Below, one piece after another: positions 1 to 10,936 of a stretch of DNA of 64,000 nucleotides. The notes under the pieces were generated by a model, which ran no database searches, was not told the DNA's origin, and worked only from the letters and a program-made list of their open reading frames with translations. The stretch spans positions 164,501 to 228,500 of the forward strand of contig CAUYUJ010009768.1 of assembly GCA_963575745.1 (NCBI GenBank), written 5' to 3'. Made by a program: the position numbers and the translations under genes. The stretch is from Prorocentrum cordatum (taxonomy: Eukaryota > Sar > Dinophyceae > Prorocentrales > Prorocentraceae). Numbering within the stretch: position 1 is the stretch's first letter; each line of letters opens with the position of its first letter.

Positions 1-1931
1 CGTCTGAAAAACGGGCATCAAACAATTCGCTCGGACCGAGGAGCCCATCCGCGCGGCCAGGGGCGCACCCACTATCCATCCCCGGGCCCTGAGTCCTTAG
101 GGCCGCCCTTCTTGGCGCCCTTATTGGCCAGGGCCCTCTCCACTCGCGCCTTGCGAAGCTCCTTTGAGATCTGCTACTCCTGCGCGAGTTGAGTGATGTA
201 GTGGGCCAACTGGGGACTCACGCGCACACACACACACACACACGCGAACCGTGTCCATGCCCATGAACAAATGGTTGGCCGTCGCGCCCTCGGGACCGCC
301 GGCCAGGCGATCGCGGTATCGTTCTTCTTGAACTGAATGATGCGGCACAAGGACTCGGCGCAGGCTAAGTTGGTGACCATGAGCTGATCGTACATGACCA
401 TCTGCTCAAACATCCGACAAACCCGCTCGCGTTCGTCAACCCCAACGTCCGCGGCGCTCAACTTGGCCTCGGTCCGAAACCTCATGTGCCGTCCCATGGA
501 AGGGCCTCCGTTCTGCTCGACGAAAAGGAGCACCCACATCACCGTGCGAGGCCCCCGAATAGGCCAATCAGGCCAGGCGCCCTCGCGCATCAGCAACATG
601 GCGCCCCTGAACATCCGATGGCGATTGCCCTGGATGTCCAGCGCCGCAGACTGGACACGCGCGTGGCCTGTGCCACCGGCTGGGCCAGGGGCCACAGGGG
701 CAGCGGCGGCGGGCCCAGCCGGCGCCGCGGCACCGCCGGCGGCCGCGCCAGCAAGCGCCGGACCCGCAACGGCGGCCGCCGCGGGAGCCACGGCCGCCTG
801 CGGAGCCGCCGCCGAGGGGCCCCCGCTGCAGCTGCAGCCGGCGCGGGCAGGGCCGCCGTGGGGACCAGGGCGCCGCCAAGGCCCACGCCGGCGGCGGCGG
901 GAGCGGCGCCCGCACCCGCCAAAGCGGCCAGACGGCGGCCGCCGGCCCCAAGCCGCCCAGGGCCGCGGCGAGGCCAGCCACGCCCGCGGCCGCCAGCCCC
1001 CCGCCGTCACCCAGCACGCCGGGCGCGGCGGCGGCCATGCAGGCGAAGCCGGGGCGGCCAAGCACGTTGACGGCAAACCCCTCCCGCAGAGGAAGGCCCA
1101 GGCGAGCGGCCGCCCCATCGCGAAGACCCTGCAGCTGCGCTGGAAGGGGCAGGTGCTGGAAGCGGTGGACGTGGTCCACGCCGATCGCCAGGGAGTGCTT
1201 GCCGAGGCCGCCGCCCTCGAGGATCGTGAACTCCTCGATGTCTCCGCCAGCGCTGAGGTTCTCCTCGTACTGGTCCCTGTCAGGCGTAAGGATGCTGACC
1301 ACTGGATCGGCCCCAGGAGGAAGGAGCAGGATGACCCGTTCGTGCCAGAGCCGAGGGTCGCCAATTCTGTATCTTACAGCAATCACATCGCCCTCCTGCA
1401 TCCCGATAGCAGACAATGGATTCGCGATCCTGCCTAGTCGCGGCTACCAGCTCGAAATCGAGCGACCTGCTGACGGGCTAGATCGTCAAGTGACAAAGTG
1501 AGGGCAGGCTGCGTCGCGGATGCCCGTCTTGCTGCCGACTTGCGTGAGAAGTCCACCGAGGGAGGAACGTCCGTGATGGGAGTCCCTACGCGAACGGTGC
1601 TGATCACGAGGCAACGTCCCAACAAGATGCCGAAGAGGACTCCCGACAAAGTACAGCAAGCCACCAGCAGCCAGGGGAGCCCCTTGTCGCAGGGCTCGCA
1701 GAAGACCTCCCTCGCAAGCTCCCCTCCGCCACAGACCACGCTCGGTGAACACACACAGTCGGGACACGGAGCAGGACGCGACAGGCTCCAGACCACCGCA
1801 GCGGTGCTGAGCGCTCGCGCACCCTCCTCAGCCGCCAGCTGGGCGAGGCCAGGCATGAAAGACTGGAAGGTGAGTGGACGCAACCCTTTAGAGCTTGATC
1901 CGCGTGCCGACGGAGAGCACGCGAGGGGCAA
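1..1931 (-). pseudogene. Decayed N-terminal region of a dinoflagellate-type retroelement polyprotein, cut by the left edge
   Basis: On the minus strand, 1931-1434 reads a Cys-rich segment (CPDCVCSPSVVC) followed by a hydrophobic helix (WLLVACCTLSGVLFGILLG). A frame change near 1436 leads into a segment with GDVIAVRYRIGDPRLWHERV and LTPDRDQYEENL (about 1400-1230). After an Ala/Gly/Pro-rich linker (about 1100-660), a third segment carries GPRTVMWVLLFVEQNGGP and FEQMVMYDQLMVTNLACAES (about 570-350). Near 180-90 it ends with ISKELRKARVERAL, just after an in-frame TAG (about 178-180). From memory, this order (Cys-rich/membrane, TPD-x-D-x-YEE, VYD-x-L, SKE-x-RKAR) is typical of the region N-terminal to the reverse transcriptase in dinoflagellate retroelement proteins; I could not verify it by search. 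At least one frameshift, one stop and an inserted AC microsatellite break it, so it is called a pseudogene. Any polymerase part would lie left of the window. Confidence 0.6.
225..243. repeat. AC dinucleotide microsatellite inside the retroelement pseudogene
   Basis: About ten CA repeats. They interrupt the decayed retroelement reading frame: the translation turns into alternating Cys/Val here and the downstream frame no longer matches. Confidence 0.9.
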
Positions 1932-1980
1932 GGGCGGCCTCCGGACGTCACCCCTTATGTGCCAACCGATGTTAAATCAG

Positions 1981-2080
1981 ACCATGTATATATAGAATTA
2001 TACTATATCTCATTATGTATATATTATGTCTATATATATATATAAATTATATATACATATATATATATATACATATATAT
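1981..2080. repeat. AT-rich microsatellite flanking composite element A
   Basis: Imperfect TA repeats (tatata with scattered c and g) that end exactly where the conserved CCGCCGCCCCCTG element head begins. A second AT run starts exactly at the far end of the element, which suggests insertion into an AT tract. Confidence 0.85.
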
Positions 2081-3340
2081 CCGCCGCCCCCTGTTGGCTT
2101 GCCACAGGGGCGCCCAGCATGCTAGACCCTTCTGATTTTGGTTTTTTTGAATAGACTTCCTGGGGCTTCGGCCCGTCCCGCCGGCCACCCGAAAGGCCGC
2201 ACAAGGCAGCATAAACCACCCCAACGTCCACAAACAATTGTCCAAGACGGCTCAAGATGGCCTCTAAGATGGTCACGCTGGCCCAAGATGGCCTCCAAGT
2301 CGCCAAAGATGGTCCAAGATGGCTTCCAAGACGACCCGAGAGAGTCCAAGATGCCTTCAAGGTCGTCCAAGAAGCCTCCAAGACAGCTCCAAGATGGCCT
2401 AATACTGGCCAAGACCCCCAAGAGGCCTCCAAGACGTCCTCCAGAAGGCCCGCAAGGGCAACAATCATTGACTTTCCTCAGGTTCTTGAAGACCTGTGGC
2501 ATTTTCTTCTTATCAGCTCCCCGACGGCCCAAGACGGCCCAAGAGGCCCCCGACAGCGTCCCAAAGCGCCCAAGAGGCCTCCAAAATGGCCCCATGACAG
2601 CCCAAGAGGCCCCCAAGAGGGCCCCAAGAAGAGCCCAAGACGGCCCAAGATGGCCCCGAAGACGCCGAAGATGGCCTCCAAGACGGCCAAGATGGCCTCC
2701 AAGATGCCTCCAAGACGACCTCCAAGACAGCGAATATGGCCCCAAAATGCACCCAAGACGGCCCCAGATGGCCTCAAGATAGCCTTGGACTGCCCAAAAG
2801 GCCCGCAAGAGGCCCCCAAAACGGCCCAAGAGCCCTCCAAGACGTCGTCCAGGAAGGGCCGAATGGGTCAAAATGGCCTCCAGACGGCCAAGATGACCTT
2901 CAAGACGCCTCCAAGACGGCCAAGATGTCTCAATTGAGCCCCAGAGTGCCTCAAGAGGCTCCCAAGAGGACTCTTCCTCCCGTCCCATTTTTCCTCACTC
3001 TCCTCCTCTTCCCCAACCTCGTCCACGTGTTCCCCGAAAGCTTTCCAAACCGATTCGGGGAACACTCGTTCCGAAAGATTGGCATGGATCTGACCCAACC
3101 ATCGGCCAGCAGGCCCGAAGGCGCCTCGAAAAGCTCACAAGAGCCCCCAAGGGGCCCCGAACACGCCCAGTCCTCACTCTCCTCCTCTTCCCCGACCTCC
3201 CCCACGTGTTCCCCGAAGTCTTTCCAAACCGATTCGGAGAACACATGGTCCGATAGCTTGGCAGGGCACTGGCCCCAACGTTTGGCCACAGAAGCGCTTC
3301 CGAGAGGACAGGGGGCGGCGGTGACTCGCCGTAGGCGTCT

Positions 3341-3342
<2 letters not shown>
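2081..3342 (+). mobile_element. Composite repeat element, copy A
   Basis: It begins CCGCCGCCCCCTGT (2081-2094) and carries the perfect inverted complement ACAGGGGGCGGCGG at 3307-3320, followed by a tail ending TAGGCGTCTTCG. Between them lie a conserved head of about 110 bp (to about 2200), a filler of CCAAGAnGGC-type units (2240-2930) with a roughly 75-bp non-repetitive block at 2460-2530, and a tail module with a stem (TTCCCCGAA...TTCGGGGAA). The tail module is present twice here (about 3018-3100 and 3200-3290). AT repeats flank both ends. No protein is supported: the long open frames are products of the minisatellite. Calling it mobile is inference from three copies sharing the same ends and an AT at each junction. 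Confidence 0.6.
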
Positions 3343-3417
<75 letters not shown>

Positions 3418-3492
3418 GAGAGAGAGAGAGAGAGGGAGAGAGCCCCAAGACATGTGTTCAAACATTTTGCTAGAACGAGAGAGAGAGAGAAC
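3343..3492. repeat. AT microsatellite followed by GA microsatellite
   Basis: TA repeats from 3343 to about 3374, then GA repeats with short interruptions to about 3440 and again at 3476-3490. They abut the tail of composite element A. Confidence 0.9.
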
Positions 3493-3828
3493 ACACAAAA
3501 AAATAATCAAACAAGAAATCATAAACAAAACAAGCACGTAACAACGGATCAACAAAACAGCAAAAGCCTCAACAACAGCAACAGCAACAACAGCAGCAAC
3601 AGCAACACTACATATAAACAACAACAGGAGCCATACAAAACTATATGGAAGGTCGACAGAGCGAGAGAACGAGAGAGAGAGAGAGCACGAGGATGTGAGG
3701 GGTTGGGTGGAGGGCGGAGGGCTGAGGAGAGAAGGGAGGAGGGCAGAAGCGGAAGAGAAGGCAAGGGGAGAGGAGGCAGAAGAAGAGGCGACGGCGACAA
3801 CGGAGACGACGAGCACGATTCACGTCGC

Positions 3829-3892
<64 letters not shown>

Positions 3893-3900
3893 CCTGCTCG
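3493..3900. repeat. CAA-rich stretch, GAG-rich stretch and GAC trinucleotide tract
   Basis: An A-rich stretch with CAA/CAG triplets (about 3500-3640), a purine-rich GAG stretch (3660-3800) and an almost pure GAC tract (about 3829-3890). Open frames through it translate to poly-Arg, poly-Asp or poly-Val depending on phase, so no gene is called. Confidence 0.85.
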
Positions 3901-4051
3901 CACTGCAGCATCGCGGCCTCCAGCTCCCCGCGCTGCCGCTGCAGTTCCTGCGGCGCCCCCGCGGCCGCAGAGGCCGCGGCGGGAGCGCGGCCCCCCCCCG
4001 CACGGCGCGCCGGCGCGCGCCGGGGACCGCGGAGGCACGCCCCCGAGGGGC

Positions 4052-4281
4052 CCCGATCGGCTGCACAGTCTCGGGTCGGGCGAAAAGGGGGGATAGCAAA
4101 GGGGGGGTTTGAGAATCAGCTCACGTAGCTGATTTTCCCGGCGCCTCCCGGCGCCGGAGGCGCCTATGTATCGAGGAATGGGCCCCTCGGTGAGGCCGAA
4201 ACCAGCTGCATGCGGCAAATATCGTAACCCCCCCTTTCCCAATCCCCCCCTTTCGCCCGACCCGACAGTCTGACTCGATCG
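4052..4281. repeat. Fold-back element with long inverted arms and nested hairpins
   Basis: The left arm, 4071-4109, starts tcgggtcgggcgaaaagggg. The right arm, 4226-4265, ends cccctttcgcccgacccga. The two are reverse complements over about 40 bases with a few mismatches, and weaker pairing may extend to 4052/4281. Between them are AATCAGCT/AGCTGATT (4113-4133) and GGCGCCTCC/GGAGGCGCC (4139-4163), each a small stem-loop. No coding potential is supported. Confidence 0.7.
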
Positions 4282-4459
4282 GACAGGGCACGAGGAGGGG
4301 ACAGAAGACCCTGCCGAGCGCCACACTGCCACAGGAATGTAGGAGGCGTGGGTCGCGACACACAAGACCCAAGGGTGCCCTTGGTTTGGCAGGGTCGACC
4401 TACCAATCAAGGCCGGCTGTAGGCGCAGGGCTGTTCGGGCCTGTGCTCTGGACTGTCCG

Positions 4460-4625
4460 CACGGCCCAAGGTGGCTTCGAGATGGCCCAAGACGGCCCAA
4501 GAGGCCCCAAGAGGTCTCCAGGACGGCCCAAGAGGCCTCCAAGAAGTCCTCCGGGAATGCCCGAAGAGGCCTCCAAAAGGCCTCCAAGCTGGCATACAGA
4601 AGCCGCCAAGAGACCTCCATGAGGC
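4460..4625 (+). repeat. Short CCAAGA-type minisatellite
   Basis: Units such as ggcccaagacggcccaagag and ggcctccaagaa repeat at about 10-12 bp. Same family as the filler of the composite elements, but without their head or tail. Confidence 0.8.
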
Positions 4626-4689
4626 CTCGGAGCTACTTGGCTCAGCACATGCTGGGGGGCGAACTTGAGGTTGGGGCTCACCCCTAAGG

Positions 4690-6180
4690 TCAGAGACTCC
4701 TACAAAAACTGGAGAGGCCGATTTTTGGCCGTTTCCGGCCTCTGGAGACCGTCAACCGGCCCCAGGACCGTCAACAAAACTACTCATGACGAAGAATCGG
4801 CACATAGAGGAATAAAAAACTGAATAAACAGAAACTGTGGGCGCTCCGCGCGGATTTCTTGGATCTGCGCTGGGCCCCCGTCCCTGGCGCGCGGAGCGCG
4901 CCAGGGGCGGCGCCGGAAGCGCCTCCGGGGGGTCCCAGGCGCCGATCCACGGAATCCGCCCCTCAGCGCCGAAAATGTATGTTTGTTCACACCGCTTTTC
5001 CTTCTTCGAGCCCTGGGGAACTGGCCCAGACCTCCGGAGGCTCACACACCAAAAAAGGTGGAGCCCCAGATGTCTGGGACCCCAGGCCTCTGTCGTTCCA
5101 ACGCCGCCCTCGACAGAGTGGGCCCCCGGCTGGCGGCGCCTCCCGCGCCGCGCCAGCCGCGGCGCCTCCAGCGCCGCGCCAGGGAGGGGGATCCAGCGCC
5201 GACCTCAGAAAGAAACATTCGGGTGCCGTCTTCTTGACTACCTACCAGAACACCCCAACCCAACCCGAAGACCCGAATTTCGGGTTGGGGGGGGTATGGG
5301 CTCCATACGTGTTTTTTCGATGTTCCCGGACCCCCCCCTACTAGAAATCGAGGGTAAATCTGAGCCTTCGGGTTGGGTTGGGGTGGTTTGGTGGGTGGTG
5401 ATGTTCCTGATGTGGTTGGCGCCCCCTTGCAGTGATGAGGGAGCGGGAGGCCGGCGTGCGCCGGAGCGCGCCCTGCACGGGCTGACGGCGAGCAAACCCA
5501 CCGATTCTCACACATCCCGACTGCTTAACTGTCAGCGCTGCAGGCAGCATGATGCACCGTGCGACCACAGCCTCTCGGCCCGAACTCTCGACGAGCGGCC
5601 CGGCGCCGCGGAAGCTCAGAACACGGGGACACAAGATGGTGATCGTCGCCGTCTCCGCCGCGGGGCGCTGCCAGCCGCGCACCGCGGCGTCCGCCGCCGA
5701 GATCGCTCTCTTCTTCACAGCAAACGCGCACCGCAGATCCCAGCCAGCACCCATGGGCCCAAGGCAAAAGGGCGCGTCCGCTCCTAGCTCGACCGAGGAG
5801 CGCACACGGGCAGGGCCGATTGCAGAGGACACCTAAGCGGGCACAGGCCTTTTCCGAGCGCAGCTCGTGCCCCCCACGCACGAGGAGGACACGAAACCCA
5901 ACAGCAAGGACACAAGGTCACCCCTCCATTATGCAGCGTCGACCTTCTGATCTGACCCGAGGATCCGAGCGCGCCCCGACCAGGGAAACCCCTAAGTTCG
6001 GAGGGGGCGCCAGAATGAAGCATTGAGAAAAAGAATCAACGGAGCATAGACCCAATTCCCCAAGCAGTGTTTGCAATTCGGGGTCTTAACTTGTTGTCTA
6101 AGGAGCTGGGCCTGCGTGGGGGTCTTGCGGTTCCGTGGTCGCCGTCGCCGCCCCGTCGCCGCCTGTTCACCTAGATCGAA
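4690..6180. other. No gene recognised; GC-rich with several stem-loops
   Basis: No open frame here has recognisable motifs. Visible structures are the stem-loop CCCTGGCGCG/CGCGCCAGGG at 4882-4906, GGCGCC-rich clusters at 4910-4935 and 5130-5190, and an exact 20-base inverted repeat (5251-5270 and 5366-5385). The rest (5400-6180) is GC-rich with no repeat or gene that I can name. Confidence 0.5.
5251..5385. repeat. Inverted repeat of 20 bases with a 95-base loop
   Basis: caccccaacccaacccgaag at 5251-5270 is the exact reverse complement of 5366-5385. The loop holds a further short palindrome (cccgaatttcgggttgggg) and a C7 run. Confidence 0.8.
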
Positions 6181-6185
6181 ACACA

Positions 6186-6310
6186 TGTTTTACACCACGT
6201 AGAGTGGCACAACATGAACGCACCACATATATTGCACCACATGAAATGCACCGCATAAGCTGCACCACGCAGATGTGCACAACATAGAGTGCAGAACATA
6301 GACTGCACAA
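6186..6310. repeat. Degenerate repeats of GCACCACATAGA/TGCACAACATAGA type
   Basis: Short units of about 16-20 bases (accacgtagagtggcacaac, gcaccacatatattgcacc, tgcacaacatagagtgcaga) follow each other. A two-unit relic of the same motif lies at about 9066-9096 (gcactacatagattgcacaa). Confidence 0.65.
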
Positions 6311-6339
6311 GATTATCCTTTCTTAGCGTTCTCCAAATA

Positions 6340-6900
6340 GGCTTGCCCTATAGGAGTTCCCCCCCCCTATGGCTATGGCTATGCCTAGGCCTCCCCCCCT
6401 AACTCATATGCCTACGCTTCTGCCAATGCCTATGCGTATGCCTAGTTTCCAATAGGCTTGCTCTACAGGAGTTCTAGCTCATCATACGTAATTGGTCTTT
6501 AGCGCCCCACCCCCCATTTTCCCAATGACACCCCCCCTTATTTCCAATGGCACCCCCCCTTTTGCCAATGGCCCCCCCCGGCTATTTCCAATGGCATCCC
6601 CCAGCTATTTCCAATGGCGAGTCCTCTGGGTTCCTATGGATTGTTATGAGTCGTTTGCCCATGCTTGCTCTTGCTTGCTTGCTCCTGCGTACTTGTTATC
6701 GCTTGCTTGCTCCTGCTTGCTTGCACTTGATCGCTGGCTCTTGCTTACTTGATATTCCTTATGCTCTTGCGTTTGCTCCAGCTTGCTTGCTTCCGCTTGT
6801 TTGATTGTGCTCCTCCCGTCCTCCTCCCGTCCTGCTCCCGTCCTCTTTTCGTCCTCCTCCCATCCTCCTCTCGTCCTCCTCCTGTCCTCTTATCTAGTTG
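6340..6900. repeat. Low-complexity stretch of short motifs, no gene
   Basis: CTATGGCTATGCCTA-like units (6365-6450), CCAATGGC-like units separated by C-runs (6500-6620), GCTTGCTTGCTCCTG units (6660-6800) and TCCTCCCGTCC units (6810-6890). The open frames simply translate these motifs. Confidence 0.7.
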
Positions 6901-7069
6901 GAGTCAACGCTGGCTGATATGTTATACGTTTTTGTTTGATATACTCCCCTCCAGTCCCCCTTGACTTAACCGTTCCTTTTGTTCGTATCGCAAATTCAAT
7001 ATTCGTTGCCCCGTCGTCCATCCGAAATATAAACTCGGACCATCCGAACCAAACCCTGACCGCCCCCGG

Positions 7070-7810
7070 TTCATTTTGTGCCCAAAAAAATCGCGCACAT
7101 TCCTTTATCAACAATCATCATTTGTCATGAATCCCCGGCGGATAATAAGACGAAATGCACACGCGCGAGTCGTCGCGCGAATGCCGAAACCCTTCCAAAA
7201 CCATGGGTGTCGAAACGATTCCAATGTCGAGTGTCCCGACCACACATATATATATATATGTGTAAATGTGTATATATATATATATATATATTATCGCATC
7301 AAAAACTCTCAATAAAAGGCAAGCGGGCGCAACAACACGCAATGTTTTTACATGTTCACGACATGTTACCAAACAGGCCTTTCGCGCGCGCGTGTCGGAA
7401 TCGTTCGAACGTTTTTGCGCACGTGCTGTCGCAATAATCTCTCGCACAAGACGGGTCGAAGTGCACACTCGCGCGTCGTCGCGCGCGCATGCGGGATGAC
7501 TTCTAAAACTGGTGCTGTCCTTTGGATTTCAGCATCGAATGTCCAACAACAGATAAAAATTCAGATGTTTTTTCAACATCTGTTTTCAAAACTGTTTGCG
7601 CCCGCGCCCCTGCGAGCTCTTGAGAGAACCAAGAATTCTTAAACCTGTTCATGAAATTCAGCCAGACGGGCCCTTCGCGCCGGACGTCGAAATCATTCGA
7701 ACGCCCTTGCGCGCGTGCTGGGGTGGCACGATCCATGTCAAATAATGCCACGCGGGCCACTATCGCGCGCCAGCCGCGCGCGCACGTCTAACTCCCTCCA
7801 AAAACTTCAT
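7070..7810 (+). repeat. Degenerate tandem repeat with a period of about 295 bp
   Basis: Landmarks recur at 7145, 7440 and 7735 (a GCGCGAGTCGTCGCGCG-like core followed by a ctaaaact/ccaaaac block). The block tcggaatcgttcgaacg near 7390 recurs as tcgaaatcattcgaacg near 7686. The left unit contains a TA microsatellite (7243-7290). No coding signal. Confidence 0.65.
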
Positions 7811-7844
7811 CGCCGACTCGAGGACGCCGTCATCGTCGGTGGCG

Positions 7845-8695
7845 AAATCAGAGAGAGCGTGATCCACCGCCGCTTTACTGTGGAAAATTGCCACCCTTTT
7901 CCTCCGGAACCCGGGGGTCCCCCCCCCCTCCGAAAATCCTCCCCCCCCTGCCCCCCCCCCCTTCCCCGGGCAAACCCCCCCCCTCCCCTAACCCCTCCCC
8001 CCCCCCCTCGAACTCGAAAACCGGGGGGGTCACTACCGGTTCGACACCCCCCTCTCGAAAACCGCAGAGGGGGGGTCACTATCGGCTCGAACCACTGAGC
8101 TGTCCCACTGTTCCCACCACTGTCCCCACTGTCCCCACTTTACCTCTGTCCCATTGTCCCACCGCCGTCCTCGCCACCGCCTTCACCACTGTCCCCACCA
8201 CCGCTGTACCCTCCACTGTCCTACTGTTTCCACCACATTCCCACTGTCCCCACACCGCTGTCCCCACCACCACCGTCCCCACCACTGTCCCACTGTCCCC
8301 ACTGTTCCCACTATTGTCCTCACCATTGTCCCCACCACTACGCTCCCCACCACTGTCCCGCTGTCCCCACCACTGTCCCGCTGTCCCCTCACCACTGTCC
8401 CCACCACCACCGCCCCCACAACTGTCCGCACCCCCCCTCGGTTTCCGACGGGGGGGGTGGGGTCGAACCGGTAGTGACCCCCCCCCAGTTTTCGAGTTCG
8501 AGGGGGGGGGGGGGTTCGAACCGGTAGTGACCCCCCCCCCCCTTTTCATGATGAGCTGTGGGGGGGGAGGGGTTCGAACCGGTAGTGACCCCCCCCGGTT
8601 TTCCGGAGGAAGGGGGGGGGGAGGGGTTCGAACAGGAACAGGTAGTGACCCCCACCGGTCTTCCGCCAGCAGCGGTAGAACACGCTCTTTCTGAG
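7845..8695. repeat. Long inverted repeat enclosing a CCACTGTCCC minisatellite
   Basis: Left arm (about 7845-8090): cagagagagcgtg, then a C-rich part with ctcgaactcgaaaaccgggg and gtcactaccggttcga. Right arm (about 8430-8695): the complementary order tcgaaccggtagtgac, cagttttcgagttcgag, ending cacgctctttctga. The loop (8100-8425) repeats CCACTGTCCCCA units of about 10-12 bp. The GGTTCGAACC in the arms is self-complementary and looks like an RNA polymerase III B box, but no cloverleaf was found. Confidence 0.6.
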
Positions 8696-8699
8696 ATCC

Positions 8700-9440
8700 G
8701 CATCGGCGCCGGCATTGGTCTTGCCGTCATCGGTGCCACCATTGTCACCAGCATCACTACTACAATCATCGCCTTTACCGTTGTCGACGTTGCCATGACA
8801 CCGCGCCCGCCCAAGTCGCCGACTCGCACTGAATTGCCCGCTGGGGAGTGTCTAGCTGTCAACGCCACCGCGGCCGCGTCGATCGCGCCAAACTAGCTGG
8901 CCATTGCGCGCGCGAGCGTGCATGGGCTAGCGCGGCCGCAGAGATGCAGCAGCCAACTCCAAGCACTCATCGCCATCGCCGCCGCATGGGTTTTGCAAAC
9001 CAAGTTGCGGGAGGGTGGGTGGAACGATTGCGCGAGCAGTCAACTTCAAGTTCGGCAGGGCGAACTGCACTACATAGATTGCACAACGTAGATTGCTAGA
9101 AGAACGCTGGTTCGGGCCCTCGCTGGGTAACTTAGTTTCTGTATATGGCGCATTTTGACTTGGATCGATATGCGATGGTATTGGGGCCCGAAGCTCAGCG
9201 AAAACGCCCGATGTGAAATTACCCAAGGAATTACCGAACCCATCTGCATCAAGTACCAACAACACTGGGTCCAACAGTGACTAAAGATGGTGTGACAAGG
9301 CACGGGGTCCTTTGTGTGACATGCACATACGGGGCCTATGCATTGCACGCCCCAGGATGGGTAAGAATAGTGCCGAAGTATCGCAACTGAAGCTGGGAAA
9401 ACAAAATGACGATGACGACCAGAAGCGATGATCCGCCCAC
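8700..9440. other. No gene recognised
   Basis: A plus-strand frame to 8894 contains a hydrophobic run (IGLAVIGATIVTSITTTIIAF), but it begins inside the inverted repeat and has no recognisable family. Nothing else stands out apart from the short GCACTACATAGA relic near 9066. Confidence 0.4.
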
Positions 9441-9589
9441 GTGCACCCGGGCACGAGTTGGAGTGTGGTCAGGTCTCTTGCTCACTTCCCTAAGCCTCAG
9501 CCCTCAATCCTACTTTTACAAGAGGGCCACGTCCCAAATGTTCAAATAGATCGCAGCATCCCGCATGCCTCCCAAGTCCGGCGCGTCAT

Positions 9590-9785
9590 CCCGCATGACA
9601 CTTTCGGGCCCCAAAGGGCCCCAGCACGGGCCAAGAAGGCCCCAGGAGACCCCCGAGACTATCCAAGAGGGGCCCGGATCGCCGCACGATCAGTCCAAGA
9701 CGCCAAAGATGGCCTCAAGCCCGCTCCAAGAAACTAAGAAGCTTTCGAAACGCCCTAAGAGAGCCCCAAGAGCCTGCCGAGAAGG
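9590..9785 (+). repeat. CCAAGA-type minisatellite, short array
   Basis: Units such as gccccagcacgggccaagaa and gtccaagacgccaaagatgg. Same family as at 2.2, 15-18 and 19-21 kb. Confidence 0.7.
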
Positions 9786-10052
9786 ACCCAGAGTGGCCAC
9801 ACATATCCGCGTCCTTTAGGCGTGCCCATATATCTTACCTATACGACCACCCTGCGGGTGATAAGGAGGTTGGGGGGGGTGGAGGGGCCGAGCAATGGGC
9901 AACAGTGGTGATTGTTCTCCTGACGATGCCAGTGGAAAGTTTTTTTTTTGGAGGCCTGCTGAAGCCCCTCTTGTCGCCACTGACTAAATCGCTGTCTCAT
10001 TCGCTGTCTCATTCGGTCTCACTACCGATCTCACAATCGATATCACTATCGA

Positions 10053-10310
<258 letters not shown>

Positions 10311-10574
10311 GGACACCGACGGGACACCGACGGGACACTGGCGGGACACCGGCGGGACACCGCGCGCCACCGGCCGCCCGGCGGAGAATCATTTGGTTCG
10401 GCCGCGCCTCAGCCACAGGAGACTTTCCTCTCGCCCGCCTACGCGGCTTCGCCTCGCCCGCACGGCACGCACGAACACGAAACCGAAATCGATTTCCCGG
10501 TAGGGGGGCTCTCCGTTCCACTTCGATCTCACCCCCCCAACCTCCGATCGCTCTTGCTTGTTTCTTCCCGACGC

Positions 10575-10885
10575 TTCAAAATGGCCCTAGAAGCCTCCAA
10601 GAACGCCACAAGACAGCCCAAGGGCCCCAACGACAGGCCCAAGACGGCCCATGAAAGCCCCAAAAGGGCCCAAGAGGCGTCCAAGACGGCATAAAAGGGC
10701 CCAAAGACAGCCCCGAAAAGGACATCAAAAAGGAAACACGAACCTGAAATCCCTCTCCCACCCCAAAAGGCCCCCAGGACACCCCAAAATGCATCCAAGA
10801 GGCCCCCAGGATGCACCAAGATACCAAGAGGCCCCAGGACGTCCCAAGAGGCCCTCATACGACCCACAAAGGCTGTAAAACTGTC
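10575..10885 (+). repeat. CCAAGA/CCAAAA-type minisatellite
   Basis: Degenerate units (ggcccaagacggcccatgaa, ccccaaaagggcccaagagg). On the minus strand it reads as an LGPSWA-like repetitive peptide, as in the other arrays of this family. Confidence 0.75.
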
Positions 10886-10936
10886 TACACGAGGCCCCCG
10901 AAAGCTTCCCGCTACAGCCCAACGAACATTCTCCTG

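Noticed and set aside
2122-2988. Long minus-strand frames with LGPSWAVLGASWG-like repeats (also at 10.5, 15-21 and 48.6 kb)
   Set aside because: They are direct translations of the CCAAGA minisatellite; several frames of the same stretch are open on both strands and no non-repetitive protein text is present.
3320-3342. GCCGTAGGCGTCTTCG as a relic of the dinoflagellate spliced leader
   Set aside because: Only the first few bases (CCGTAG) agree with the spliced leader as I remember it; the rest differs, and it is the conserved end of the composite element in all copies.
8512-8640. GGTTCGAACC phrases resembling tRNA T-arms or B boxes
   Set aside because: The phrase is a 10-base palindrome within a repeat. 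No cloverleaf, anticodon arm or A-box at the right distance was found, so no tRNA is called.
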